30,855 nt of DNA, taken from the NCBI GenBank assembly GCA_039800165.1, contig JBDLRH010000057.1, positions 1-30,855 of the forward strand. The letters run 5' to 3'. Each line of letters starts with the position of its first letter. Position 1 is the first letter of the stretch. Positions 1 to 9,322 of the stretch are shown one piece after another. The DNA comes from JBDLRH01 sp039800165 (GTDB lineage: Bacteria; Pseudomonadota; Gammaproteobacteria; Burkholderiales; Burkholderiaceae_C). A model generated the notes under the pieces. The model had not been told where the DNA came from, did no database searches, and saw only the letters and a list, made by a program, of their open reading frames with translations. The position numbers and the translations under genes were made by a program.

Positions 1-1
1 C

Positions 2-1939
<1,938 letters not shown>

Positions 1940-1965
1940 GCGGACGCGAAAGCATCCATCCACAC

Positions 1966-2008
1966 CGCCGCGTTCGCCGATCCCTGCGGATCACGAACGC
2001 GGCGTTTT
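1966..2008 (+). terminator. Intrinsic terminator/attenuator between dnaK and dnaJ
   Basis: Perfect 11-bp inverted repeat, CGCCGCGTTCG at 1966-1976 and CGAACGCGGCG at 1994-2004. An inner 5-bp stem (GATCC 1979-1983, GGATC 1988-1992) closes on a 4-base loop, so the whole segment folds as one long bulged hairpin. TTTT (2005-2008) follows directly. It lies only 22 bases before the dnaJ start, so it should let only part of the dnaK transcript continue into dnaJ. Confidence 0.8.
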
Positions 2009-2030
2009 GCGTTGAACGAAGCACATCACC

Positions 2031-3167
2031 ATGGCCAAGCGCGACTACTACGAAGTTCTGGGCGTACCCAAGAACGCGAGCGACGACGAGATCAAGAAGG
2101 CGTATCGCAAGCTCGCGATGAAGCACCACCCGGACCGCAACCAGGGTGATGCCGCCAAGGAGGCCGAGGCCAAGTTCAAGGAGGCCAAGGAAGCCTACGA
2201 GATGCTGTCCGACGCCGAGAAGCGCGCGGCCTACGACCAGTTCGGTCACGCGGGCGTGGACCCGAACATGCGCGGGCCCGGCGGCCCGGGCGCCGAGGGC
2301 ATGGGCGGCTTCGCCGAGGCCTTTGGCGACATCTTCGGCGACATCTTCGGTGGCCAGCGCGGCGGCGGGCGCGGCCGGCAGGTCTACCGCGGCAGCGACC
2401 TTTCGTACGCGATGGAGATCACGCTGGAAGAGGCGGCCCTGGGCAAGGAAACACAGATCCGCATTCCGTCGTGGGACGCGTGCGACACCTGCAACGGCAC
2501 CGGCGCCAAGCCCGGTACGCAGCCCAAGACCTGCAGCACCTGCCACGGCCAGGGCGTGGTGCAGATGCGCCAGGGATTCTTCAGCGTGCAGCAGACCTGC
2601 CCGCACTGCCGCGGCTCGGGCAAGATCATTCCCGAGCCCTGCACCGCCTGTCACGGCCAGGGCAAGATCAAGCGCCAGAAGACGCTGGAGGTGAAGATCC
2701 CCGCCGGCATCGACGACGGCATGCGCATCCGCAGCGCGGGCAACGGCGAGCCCGGCACCAACGGCGGCCCGCCCGGCGACCTGTTCATCGAGATCCGCCT
2801 GAAGAAGCACGACATCTTCGAGCGCGACGGCGACGACCTGCACTGCGCGGTGCCGATCGGCTTTGCCACCGCCGCGCTGGGCGGCGAGATCGAGGTGCCC
2901 ACGCTGCAGGGCAAGGCGGCCATCGATATCCCCGAAGGCACGCAGACCGGCAAGCAGTTCCGCCTGCGCGGCAAGGGCATCAAGGGCGTGCGCTCCAGCT
3001 ACCCCGGCGACCTGTACTGCCACATCACGGTGGAAACGCCGGTCAAGCTGACCGAGCATCAGCGCAAGCTGCTCAAGGAACTGGACGAGTCGCTGAAGAA
3101 GGGCGGCGCCAAGCACGCGCCTGGCGGCGAAAGCTGGACCGACAAGCTCAAGGGCTTTTTCGGCTGA
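2031..3167 (+). CDS. dnaJ: Chaperone protein DnaJ (Hsp40)
   Basis: Co-chaperone that delivers unfolded clients to DnaK and stimulates its ATPase. At 378 residues it is full length. It has an N-terminal J domain with the HPD motif at residues 33-35, a Gly/Phe-rich linker (GGFAEAFGDIFGDIFGG), four zinc-finger repeats of the form CxxCxGxG (CDTCNGTG, CSTCHGQG, CPHCRGSG, CTACHGQG), and the C-terminal beta-sandwich client-binding domains. It starts at ATG 2031; no strong Shine-Dalgarno sequence is visible just upstream. It shares the dnaK transcript through a terminator-like hairpin and ends 22 bases before the end of a convergent radical SAM gene, with no separate terminator visible between them. 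Confidence 0.98.
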   Translation: MAKRDYYEVLGVPKNASDDEIKKAYRKLAMKHHPDRNQGDAAKEAEAKFKEAKEAYEMLSDAEKRAAYDQFGHAGVDPNMRGPGGPGAEGMGGFAEAFGDIFGDIFGGQRGGGRGRQVYRGSDLSYAMEITLEEAALGKETQIRIPSWDACDTCNGTGAKPGTQPKTCSTCHGQGVVQMRQGFFSVQQTCPHCRGSGKIIPEPCTACHGQGKIKRQKTLEVKIPAGIDDGMRIRSAGNGEPGTNGGPPGDLFIEIRLKKHDIFERDGDDLHCAVPIGFATAALGGEIEVPTLQGKAAIDIPEGTQTGKQFRLRGKGIKGVRSSYPGDLYCHITVETPVKLTEHQRKLLKELDESLKKGGAKHAPGGESWTDKLKGFFG

Positions 3168-3189
3168 GCGGCGAGGCAGCGCCAGCGCC

Positions 3190-4335
3190 TCAGAACAGGC
3201 GCTGCTGGCCTCCAAGGGACGGCGGCGCGAACAGGTCGGTGCGCAGCCTCACCCGCTCGCGGTTGAAGCCTAGCCGTGCGCAGGTCGTGCGAAAGCGCTG
3301 CGCCAGCAGCTCGGCCCAGATGCCCTGCCCCTTCATGCGCTGGTCGAAGCGGCTGTTGTAGTCCTTGCCGCCGCGCAGGTCCTGCACACGCGCCATGACG
3401 CGCTGCGCGCGCTGTGGGTGGTGCTGCTGCAGCCACTCGCGAAACAGCGGACTCAGCTCCCACGGCAGGCGCAGCACCGAATAGAAGGCGCGGCGTGCAC
3501 CGGCCTGGTAAGTCGCCTCCAGCACCTGCTCCATGTCCTCGTTGAGAAACGGGATCTGCGGCGCCACGCTCACGCACACCGGAACGCCCGCGCCGGCCAG
3601 CACCTCGATGGTCTTCAGGCGCCGCCATGGCGCCGCGGCGCGCGGCTCGAGCCGGCGCGCGAGGTCCGCATCGAGCGTGGTCACGGTGATGTGGATGCTG
3701 CACAGCCCGCGTTGCGCCATCGGCACGATCAGGTCCAGGTCGCGCTCGACTGCACTGGACTTGGTGACGATGGAAAACGGATGCGAGGTCTCGTGCATCA
3801 GCTCGAGAAGGGAGCGCGTGATTCGATGTTCGCGCTCGATCGGCTGGTAGGCGTCGGTCACCGAGCCGATGACGATTTCCTTGCAGGTGTATGACGGCTT
3901 GGCGATCTCGTTGCGCAGCACCTGCGCGATGTTGCGCCGTGCGACGAGCTTGGTTTCGAAGTCAAGGCCGGGGGACAGGTCCAGATAGCTGTGGGTCGGC
4001 CGCGCGTAGCAATAGATGCAGCCGTGCTCGCAGCCGCGGTAGGGGTTGACGGTCTGGTCGAAGCCGAGATCGGGCGAGTCGTTGCGTGAGATGGCGCTGC
4101 GCACCTCTTCAAAGCGCACCGTTGTTGGCACCGATATGGGCATCGGCGGCACGCCGTCGCTCAAGGCAGCGGCATCATCGTCCGCCCGCCGGTACGAGGC
4201 ATCGCCCCAGCCGTCGTCAAAGGCCTCGCGCGCATCGCGTGCGAAGCGGTGCTCCATGCGCGAGGTGCTGCCGCGACCCTTGACCGGGCCGCGGTGCTCG
4301 CGGGGATGAAAACTCAGCGGTACGCCCTGTGCCAT
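3190..4335 (-). CDS. PA0069-family radical SAM protein, probably SOS-controlled
   Basis: Radical S-adenosylmethionine enzyme of the family named after Pseudomonas PA0069, related to the SplB-like (spore photoproduct lyase-like) group. Substrate unknown; a DNA-repair role is often suspected. It has 381 residues. The CX3CX2C iron-sulfur motif is CEHGCIYC, with Cys102, Cys106 and Cys109, and the KGRGSTS N-terminal region and NPYRGCEHGC context are typical of the family. The chosen ATG at 4335 is the last start before an almost perfect LexA box at 4346-4365, and no Shine-Dalgarno sequence fits between them, so the mRNA leader must be very short or absent. It lies 81 bases downstream of the nitronate monooxygenase gene on the same strand, but the SOS box argues for its own promoter. 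Confidence 0.93.
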   Translation of the reverse strand: MAQGVPLSFHPREHRGPVKGRGSTSRMEHRFARDAREAFDDGWGDASYRRADDDAAALSDGVPPMPISVPTTVRFEEVRSAISRNDSPDLGFDQTVNPYRGCEHGCIYCYARPTHSYLDLSPGLDFETKLVARRNIAQVLRNEIAKPSYTCKEIVIGSVTDAYQPIEREHRITRSLLELMHETSHPFSIVTKSSAVERDLDLIVPMAQRGLCSIHITVTTLDADLARRLEPRAAAPWRRLKTIEVLAGAGVPVCVSVAPQIPFLNEDMEQVLEATYQAGARRAFYSVLRLPWELSPLFREWLQQHHPQRAQRVMARVQDLRGGKDYNSRFDQRMKGQGIWAELLAQRFRTTCARLGFNRERVRLRTDLFAPPSLGGQQRLF

Positions 4336-4345
4336 GCCCGCATGG

Positions 4346-4365
4346 TACTGTACAAAAGCACAGTA
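4346..4365 (-). promoter_or_regulatory. LexA (SOS) box upstream of the radical SAM gene
   Basis: The 20-base site has the form TACTGT-N8-ACAGTA, exactly matching the CTGT-N8-ACAG core of the E. coli-type LexA box plus two matching bases on each side. Its near edge lies 10 bases before the ATG at 4335. On the minus strand it contains TACAGT (4352-4347), a plausible -10 hexamer, so LexA would cover the promoter. Confidence 0.85.
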
Positions 4366-4416
4366 TCACGCTGCAGGCGTGGCTGCACGGGGCGGCAGGC
4401 GCCGCTGCCCGGCGCG

Positions 4417-5385
4417 TCAGGCGTTGGCGACCGCCAGGCCCAGCCGCTGACGTGCGGCCTGGTATTCACGCGAGAGCTTGCCGATGAACTCCGCAGCGGT
4501 CTGCACCTTGTCCACCGCGCCGATGCCCTGGCCGCAGCCCCAGATGTCCTTCCAGGCCTTGACCGCCCCGCCGCCGAAGTTCATCTTGCTCGGGTCGCTC
4601 TCGGGCAGGTTGTCGGGGTCGAGGCCCGCGTTGCGCACGCTGGCCTTGAGGTAGTTGCCGTGCACGCCGGTGAACAGGTTGGAGTAGACGATGTCATCGC
4701 TGTTGCTGTCCACGATGCACTGCTTGTAGGCATCGCTGGCGCGCGCCTCTTCGGTGGCAATGAAGGCCGAGCCGATGTAGGCGAAGTCCGCGCCCATGGC
4801 CTGTGCCGCCAGCACCGCGTCGCCGGTGGCAATCGAACCCGACAGCGCCACCGGGCCGTCGAACCACTGCCGGATTTCCTGGATCAGCGCAAACGGGCTC
4901 TTCACGCCTGCGTGGCCACCCGCACCGGCAGCCACCGCGATCAGGCCGTCTGCGCCCTTCTCGACGGCCTTGCGCGCAAAGGTGTTGTTGATGATGTCGT
5001 GCAGCACCACACCGCCGTAGCTGTGCACCGCATCGTTGACGTCGGTGCGCGCGCCCAGCGAGGTGATGATCACCGGCACCTTGTGCTTCACCACCATCTC
5101 CATGTCGTGCTCAAGGCGGTCGTTGCTCTTGTGCACGATCTGGTTGATGGCAAACGGCGCGGCCGGCCGGTCGGGGTTGGCCTTGTTGTAGGCCGCCAGC
5201 GTCTCGGTGATCTCGGCCAGCCACTCGTCGAGCTGCGATGCGGGCCGCGCATTGAGCGCCGGCATCGAGCCGATCACGCCCGCCTTGCACTGCTCGATCA
5301 CCAGCTTGGGGTTGCTGATGATGAACAGCGGCGAACCGATGATCGGCAGGCGCAGGTTCTGCAGCACCGGGGGCAGCTTGGACAT
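4417..5385 (-). CDS. Nitronate monooxygenase-like FMN protein (2-nitropropane dioxygenase family)
   Basis: TIM-barrel FMN flavoprotein of the nitronate monooxygenase / 2-nitropropane dioxygenase family, 322 residues, cytoplasmic. Family signs are the N-terminal strand LRLPIIGSPLFIIS, the glycine-rich AGAGGHAG loop, and the flavin phosphate-binding segment SGSIATGDAVLAAQAMGAD followed by YIGSAFIATEEA. Members oxidise alkyl nitronates, but the family also includes enoyl reductase-like enzymes, so the real substrate is open. It begins 29 bases after the acyl-CoA dehydrogenase stop, with AGGAG a few bases before the ATG, so it probably belongs to the same transcript. The association with acyl-CoA dehydrogenase and ETF suggests a role in acyl or organic acid breakdown rather than nitroalkane detoxification; this is inference. 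Confidence 0.88.
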   Translation of the reverse strand: MSKLPPVLQNLRLPIIGSPLFIISNPKLVIEQCKAGVIGSMPALNARPASQLDEWLAEITETLAAYNKANPDRPAAPFAINQIVHKSNDRLEHDMEMVVKHKVPVIITSLGARTDVNDAVHSYGGVVLHDIINNTFARKAVEKGADGLIAVAAGAGGHAGVKSPFALIQEIRQWFDGPVALSGSIATGDAVLAAQAMGADFAYIGSAFIATEEARASDAYKQCIVDSNSDDIVYSNLFTGVHGNYLKASVRNAGLDPDNLPESDPSKMNFGGGAVKAWKDIWGCGQGIGAVDKVQTAAEFIGKLSREYQAARQRLGLAVANA

Positions 5386-5414
5386 GGGGTCTCCTGTGTG
5401 GAATCGTTGTGGAA

Positions 5415-7205
5415 TCAGAACGCCTCAAGCGCCATCGCGTTCACGCTGTCGGCCCCTTCGACGATGGCGTCCCGCATGCCGGGCACCTTGCTCAGGATGT
5501 GGTCGCCATAAAAGCGCGCGGTGGTCACCTTCGCCTGCATGAAGGCGACGTCTTCACCGGCGGCTGCCTTGGCCTCGGCCACCAGCAGCGCGCGCGCCAT
5601 CTGCCAGCCGGCGATCAGGTTGCCGGCCATCATCAGGTAAGGCACGCTGCCCGCGAACACCGCGTTCGGCGATGCCTTGGTGTTGCCGGCAACGAAATCC
5701 ACCACCTCGATGAAGGCGGTGCACGCGGCGCCCAGCCGCTTGAGCATCGCGCGTGCCGCCACCGAATTGCTCTTGGCCAGCTCGGCCTCGGTTGCCTGCA
5801 CCTGCGCTGCGATCGCCTTGGCGGTCTGGCCACCGTCGCGCGCGGTCTTGCGACCCACCAGGTCGTTGGCCTGAATGGCGGTGGTGCCTTCGTAGATGGT
5901 GAGGATCTTCGCGTCGCGGTAGTACTGCGCCGCACCGGTCTCCTCGATGAAGCCCATGCCGCCGTGCACCTGTACGCCGAGGCTCGTGACCTCCAGGCTC
6001 ATCTCGGTGCTGTAGCCCTTGACCAGCGGCACCATGAACTCGTAGAAGGCCTGGTTTTGCTTGCGCACTTCGGCGTCCGGGTGGTGATGCGCCGCATCGA
6101 AGGCGGCAGCGGCCACGCTTGCCATCGCGCGGCAGCCTTCGGTGACCGCACGCATCGTCATCAGCATGCGCTTGACGTCGGGGTGATGGATGATCGGCGC
6201 CGAGGTGTTCATGCTGCCGTCCACCGGGCGGCTCTGCACCCGGTCCTTCGCGTACTGCACGGCCTTCTGGTAGGCGCGCTCGGAAATCGCGATGCCCTGC
6301 ACACCCACGGCGTAACGCGCGGCGTTCATCATGATGAACATGTACTCGAGGCCGCGGTTCTCCTGGCCGACCAGGAAACCTACCGCGCCTCCATGGTCGC
6401 CATACTGCAGCACCGCGGTCGGGCTGGCCTTGATGCCCATCTTGTGTTCGATCGACACGCAGTGCACGTCGTTGCGCGCACCGATGGAGCCGTCCGTGTT
6501 GACCATGAACTTCGGCACCACGAACAGGCTGATGCCCTTCACGCCCTCGGGCGCGCCCTGCACGCGGGCCAGCACCAGGTGCACGATGTTCTCGGCCATG
6601 TCGTGCTCGCCGTAGGTGATGTAGATCTTGGTGCCGAAGATCTTGTAGGTGCCATCGGGCTGCGGCTCGGCGCGGGTGCGCACCAGCGACAGGTCCGAGC
6701 CGGCCTGCGGCTCGGTCAGGTTCATCGTGCCGGTCCACTGGCCGCTGATCAGCTTCTCCAGGTAGGTGGCCTTGAGCTCGTCGCTGCCCGCGGTCAGCAG
6801 GGCCTCGATCGCGCCGTCGGTCAGCAGCGGGCACAGCGCAAAGCTCATGTTGGCGCTGTTCAATATTTCGCCGCAGGCCGCACCAATCGTCTTGGGCAGG
6901 CCCTGGCCGCCGAAGTCCGCCGGATGCTGCAGCCCCTGCCAGCCGCCCTCGGCGTACTGGCGGAACGCCTCCTTGAAGCCCGGGGTGGTGGTGACCACGC
7001 CATCCTTCAGGGACGACGGGTTCTTGTCGCCTTCCCAGTTCAGCGGCGCCACCACGCCTTCGTTGAACTTCGCGCACTCCTCCAGCACCGCCTGCGCAGT
7101 CTCGAGGCCCGCGTCCTCGAAGCCGGGAATCTTCGCGATCTGCTCGATGTGGGCCAGATGCTCGACGTTGAACAGCATGTCCTTGACGGGGGCGACGTAG
7201 CTCAT
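5415..7205 (-). CDS. Acyl-CoA dehydrogenase, long (DmdC-like) subfamily
   Basis: FAD enzyme that introduces a trans double bond into an acyl-CoA and passes electrons to ETF. At 596 residues it belongs to the long subfamily that includes DmdC-like (3-methylmercaptopropionyl-CoA) dehydrogenases and often carries an extra C-terminal domain. The sequence shows the N-terminal helical domain, the FAD/substrate strand motif MNLTEPQAGSDLS, and the catalytic-base region IYEGTTAIQ, with the likely base Glu439. Chain-length specificity cannot be read from sequence. TTGGAGTG stands at good distance before the ATG at 7205. It follows etfBA, its presumed electron acceptor, on the same strand, separated by an intrinsic terminator hairpin that leaves only a 27-base leader. 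Confidence 0.95.
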   Translation of the reverse strand: MSYVAPVKDMLFNVEHLAHIEQIAKIPGFEDAGLETAQAVLEECAKFNEGVVAPLNWEGDKNPSSLKDGVVTTTPGFKEAFRQYAEGGWQGLQHPADFGGQGLPKTIGAACGEILNSANMSFALCPLLTDGAIEALLTAGSDELKATYLEKLISGQWTGTMNLTEPQAGSDLSLVRTRAEPQPDGTYKIFGTKIYITYGEHDMAENIVHLVLARVQGAPEGVKGISLFVVPKFMVNTDGSIGARNDVHCVSIEHKMGIKASPTAVLQYGDHGGAVGFLVGQENRGLEYMFIMMNAARYAVGVQGIAISERAYQKAVQYAKDRVQSRPVDGSMNTSAPIIHHPDVKRMLMTMRAVTEGCRAMASVAAAAFDAAHHHPDAEVRKQNQAFYEFMVPLVKGYSTEMSLEVTSLGVQVHGGMGFIEETGAAQYYRDAKILTIYEGTTAIQANDLVGRKTARDGGQTAKAIAAQVQATEAELAKSNSVAARAMLKRLGAACTAFIEVVDFVAGNTKASPNAVFAGSVPYLMMAGNLIAGWQMARALLVAEAKAAAGEDVAFMQAKVTTARFYGDHILSKVPGMRDAIVEGADSVNAMALEAF

Positions 7206-7221
7206 GGGTTCACTCCAACTG

Positions 7222-7266
7222 CAAAACAGAAAGGGGCGTCCAACCGGCTGTGCGATTGGACGCCCC
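7222..7266 (-). terminator. Intrinsic terminator between etfA and the acyl-CoA dehydrogenase
   Basis: Perfect 11-bp inverted repeat (7233-7243 and 7256-7266; GGGGCGTCCAA with TTGGACGCCCC) around a 12-base loop. Read on the minus strand it is followed by TTTCTGTTTT. It lies 15 bases after the etfA stop and just before the acyl-CoA dehydrogenase leader, so it should attenuate rather than isolate the downstream genes unless they have a promoter that I do not see. Confidence 0.85.
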
Positions 7267-7281
7267 GTGTGGGGGTTCAGA

Positions 7282-8214
7282 TCAAAGCGATGAGACCAGT
7301 TCCGGCACGGCAGCGAACAGGTCTGCCTCCAGCCCGTAGTCGGCCACGCTGAAGATCGGGGCTTCCGGGTCCTTGTTGATCGCCACGATCACCTTCGAAT
7401 CCTTCATGCCCGCCAGGTGCTGGATCGCGCCGCTGATGCCGCAGGCCACGTACAGCTGCGGCGCGACGATCTTGCCGGTCTGCCCGACCTGCCAGTCGTT
7501 GGGCGCGTAGCCCGCATCCACCGCAGCGCGGCTGGCACCGAGTGCGGCACCCAGCTTGTCGGCCAGCGGCGTCATCACCTCGTTGAACTTCTCCGAGCTG
7601 CCCAGCGCGCGACCACCCGAGACGATGATCTTGGCCGCAGTCAGCTCAGGGCGGTCGCTCTTGGCGATCTCGGAGCCCTCGAACTTGCTCTTGCCGCTGT
7701 CGGCCACGGCACCGGCGGTCTCCACCGGTGCGCTGCCACCGCTGGCAGCGGCGGCATCGAAGCCGGTGGTGCGCACCGTGATCACCTTGGTGGCGTCGGT
7801 GCTCTGTACCGTGGCGATCGCGTTGCCTGCGTAGATCGGGCGCTCGAAGGTATCGGCGCCCTCGACCTTGGTGATGTCAGAGATCTGCGCTACATCAAGC
7901 TTGGCCGCCACACGCGGGGCGATGTTCTTACCGCTGGCGGTGGCCGGGAACAGGATGTGGCTGTAGTTGCCGGCCATGGCCAGCACCTGGGCCGCGACGT
8001 TCTCGGCCAGACCATGCGCGAAGCCTTCCGCGTCGGCGTGGATCACCTTGGCCACGCCCGCGATCTGGCTGGCCGCCTGTGCGGCAGCGGCTGCGTTGTG
8101 GCCGGCCACCAGCACGTGCACGTCGCCACCGCAGGCCCGGGCCGCGGTGACGGTGTTGAGCGTGGCGCCCTTGATGGAGGCGTTGTCGTGTTCGGCAATG
8201 ACGAGTGCGGTCAT
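7282..8214 (-). CDS. etfA: Electron transfer flavoprotein alpha subunit
   Basis: FAD-binding subunit of the soluble ETF heterodimer, which collects electrons from acyl-CoA and related dehydrogenases and hands them to ETF:quinone oxidoreductase. It has 310 residues. The C-terminal FAD domain is clear: GRALGSSEKF, GQTGKIVAPQLYVACGISG, IQHLAGMKDS and AINKDPEAPIFSVADYG. Two ATGs are close together, at 8220 and 8214. AAGGAGG (8229-8223) lies 2 bases from the first and 8 bases from the second, so I chose 8214 (protein begins MTALVIAEHDN). The Shine-Dalgarno sequence overlaps the etfB stop codon, indicating translational coupling. An intrinsic terminator follows the gene. Confidence 0.97.
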   Translation of the reverse strand: MTALVIAEHDNASIKGATLNTVTAARACGGDVHVLVAGHNAAAAAQAASQIAGVAKVIHADAEGFAHGLAENVAAQVLAMAGNYSHILFPATASGKNIAPRVAAKLDVAQISDITKVEGADTFERPIYAGNAIATVQSTDATKVITVRTTGFDAAAASGGSAPVETAGAVADSGKSKFEGSEIAKSDRPELTAAKIIVSGGRALGSSEKFNEVMTPLADKLGAALGASRAAVDAGYAPNDWQVGQTGKIVAPQLYVACGISGAIQHLAGMKDSKVIVAINKDPEAPIFSVADYGLEADLFAAVPELVSSL

Positions 8215-8227
8215 GTTCATGGCCTCC

Positions 8228-8977
8228 TTAGATCACCTTGGCTTCGTTCTTGAGCTTCTCGACCAGCGCGGCCACGTCGGCCACCTTGATGCCGGCGCTG
8301 CGCTTGGGCGGCTCGGTCACTTTCAGCGTCTTGATGCGCGGCGCGACATCCACGCCCAGATCTGCCGGGGTGACGGTGTCCAGCGGCTTCTTCTTGGCCT
8401 TCATGATGTTGGGCAGCGTCACGTAGCGCGGCTCGTTGAGGCGCAGGTCGGTGGTCACCACCGCCGGCAGGCTGATGGACAGCGTCTCCAGGCCGCCATC
8501 GACCTCGCGGGTGACCTTGGCCTTGCCATCGGCCACTTCGACCTTGCTGGCAAAGGTAGCCTGCGGCAGGTCGGCCAGTGCGGCGAGCATCTGCCCGGTC
8601 TGGTTGCAGTCGTCGTCGATCGCCTGCTTGCCCAGGATCACCAGGCCCGGCTGCTCCTTGTCGACAAGTGCCTTGAGCAGCTTGGCCACCGCCAGCGGCT
8701 GCAGTTCCTCATCGGTCTGCACCAGGATGCCGCGATCCGCACCGATGGCCATGGCGGTCCGCAGGGTCTCCTGGCACTGCGCCACGCCGCAAGACACGGC
8801 GATGACTTCGCTGACCACGCCCTTTTCCTTCAGGCGAACCGCCTCCTCCACCGCGATCTCGTCAAACGGGTTCATGCTCATCTTGACGTTGGCGATGTCC
8901 ACACCCGTGTTGTCCGACTTCACTCGGACTTTCACGTTGTAGTCCACCACGCGCTTGACGGGGACGAGGACCTTCAT
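8228..8977 (-). CDS. etfB: Electron transfer flavoprotein beta subunit
   Basis: AMP-binding subunit of ETF, the electron carrier paired with EtfA. Its 249 residues match the usual length. It begins MKVLVPVKRVVDYNVKVRVK and carries the conserved segments MNPFDEIAVEEAVRLKEKG, the nucleotide-region motif LGKQAIDDDCNQTGQMLA, and the C-terminal APRIKTLKV and KPLDTV segments. The order etfB-etfA is standard. CGGAG lies about 10 bases before the ATG. The gene is the first of the minus-strand operon. Its upstream region has a TAGAAT -10-like element (9028-9023) and an ACGT-rich imperfect palindrome at 9002-9017 overlapping the predicted transcription start. Confidence 0.97.
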   Translation of the reverse strand: MKVLVPVKRVVDYNVKVRVKSDNTGVDIANVKMSMNPFDEIAVEEAVRLKEKGVVSEVIAVSCGVAQCQETLRTAMAIGADRGILVQTDEELQPLAVAKLLKALVDKEQPGLVILGKQAIDDDCNQTGQMLAALADLPQATFASKVEVADGKAKVTREVDGGLETLSISLPAVVTTDLRLNEPRYVTLPNIMKAKKKPLDTVTPADLGVDVAPRIKTLKVTEPPKRSAGIKVADVAALVEKLKNEAKVI

Positions 8978-9001
8978 GGGTTGCTGGCTCCGGGGGTTGA
9001 A

Positions 9002-9017
9002 TTGACGTAAACGTAAA
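9002..9017 (-). promoter_or_regulatory. Candidate MerR-family (LiuR-like) operator at the etfB promoter
   Basis: TTGACGTAAACGTAAA is an imperfect palindrome (12 of 16 positions symmetric) built from two ACGT cores. As I remember it, the LiuR-type motif upstream of fatty acid and branched-chain amino acid catabolism genes, including etfBA, in proteobacteria has this architecture. It overlaps the expected transcription start set by TAGAAT at 9028-9023, a position suited to repression. The regulator gene is not in the window. Confidence 0.5.
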
Positions 9018-9197
9018 CCTGAATTCTATGCGGCGCGATCGGCACGGCATCCGGCTTTCGGCGCTTGGCGGCCGGGCAAACGCCCCGCAACCGGCAAAAA
9101 AGAACGATCGTGCTTTTCTGCGAGTATAGCGGCAACCTGGCGCGCCCGGCGCAAGCAACCTCGACTGTCCTTGCGCCGACAGTTCGCTGACCGCCCG

Positions 9198-9216
9198 GTC
9201 GGTTAATTCGGGTAAT
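9198..9216 (+). repeat. Tandem 9-mer element TCGGKKAAT, copy 1
   Basis: GTCGGTTAATTCGGGTAAT contains two head-to-tail 9-mers, TCGGTTAAT and TCGGGTAAT. The same 19 bases occur at 15411-15429 with a single mismatch. The element lies between etfB and dctP, about 107 bases before the dctP ATG. Its function is unknown; a regulator site is the simplest reading. Confidence 0.5.
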
Positions 9217-9322
9217 TCTGGAGCGCGATTCGGGCGCCCCGCTCCTATAGTGCGTCATCGGAACCATTCCGATCGGCCTTGAGCCCGGACAACCCAAGAC
9301 CCTTCACACAGTGAGACCTGCC

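Larger units (their letters stand above)
8978..9322. promoter_or_regulatory. Divergent regulatory region between etfB and dctP
   Basis: 345 bases with no supported gene, more AT-rich in patches than the flanks. It holds the etfB promoter candidate and LiuR-like palindrome, a TetR-type palindrome ACCGCCCGGTCGGT (9190-9203), the tandem TCGGKKAAT element (9198-9216), a -10-like TATAGT (9246-9251) for dctP without a convincing -35, and a small inverted repeat ATCGGAA-CCA-TTCCGAT (9257-9273) that would sit near the start of the dctP leader. Open frames here lack coding character. Confidence 0.6.

Noticed and set aside
4370..4416. GC-rich inverted repeat after the nitronate monooxygenase gene as a terminator
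   Set aside because: A short stem (GGCAG/CTGCC) is possible, but no T tract follows on the minus strand.
4249..5511. 420-codon plus-strand frame over the nitronate monooxygenase region
   Set aside because: Antisense shadow crossing a gene, an intergenic gap and another gene end, with no domain content.
5409..7352. 647-codon plus-strand frame antisense to the acyl-CoA dehydrogenase
   Set aside because: Shadow frame; composition rich in His/Gly/Val/Leu/Arg without any domain, while the minus strand has an intact enzyme with its catalytic residue.
9311..9322. GTG 9311 as the dctP start
   Set aside because: It would add four residues before a normal signal peptide; ATG 9323 gives the typical MKK start.
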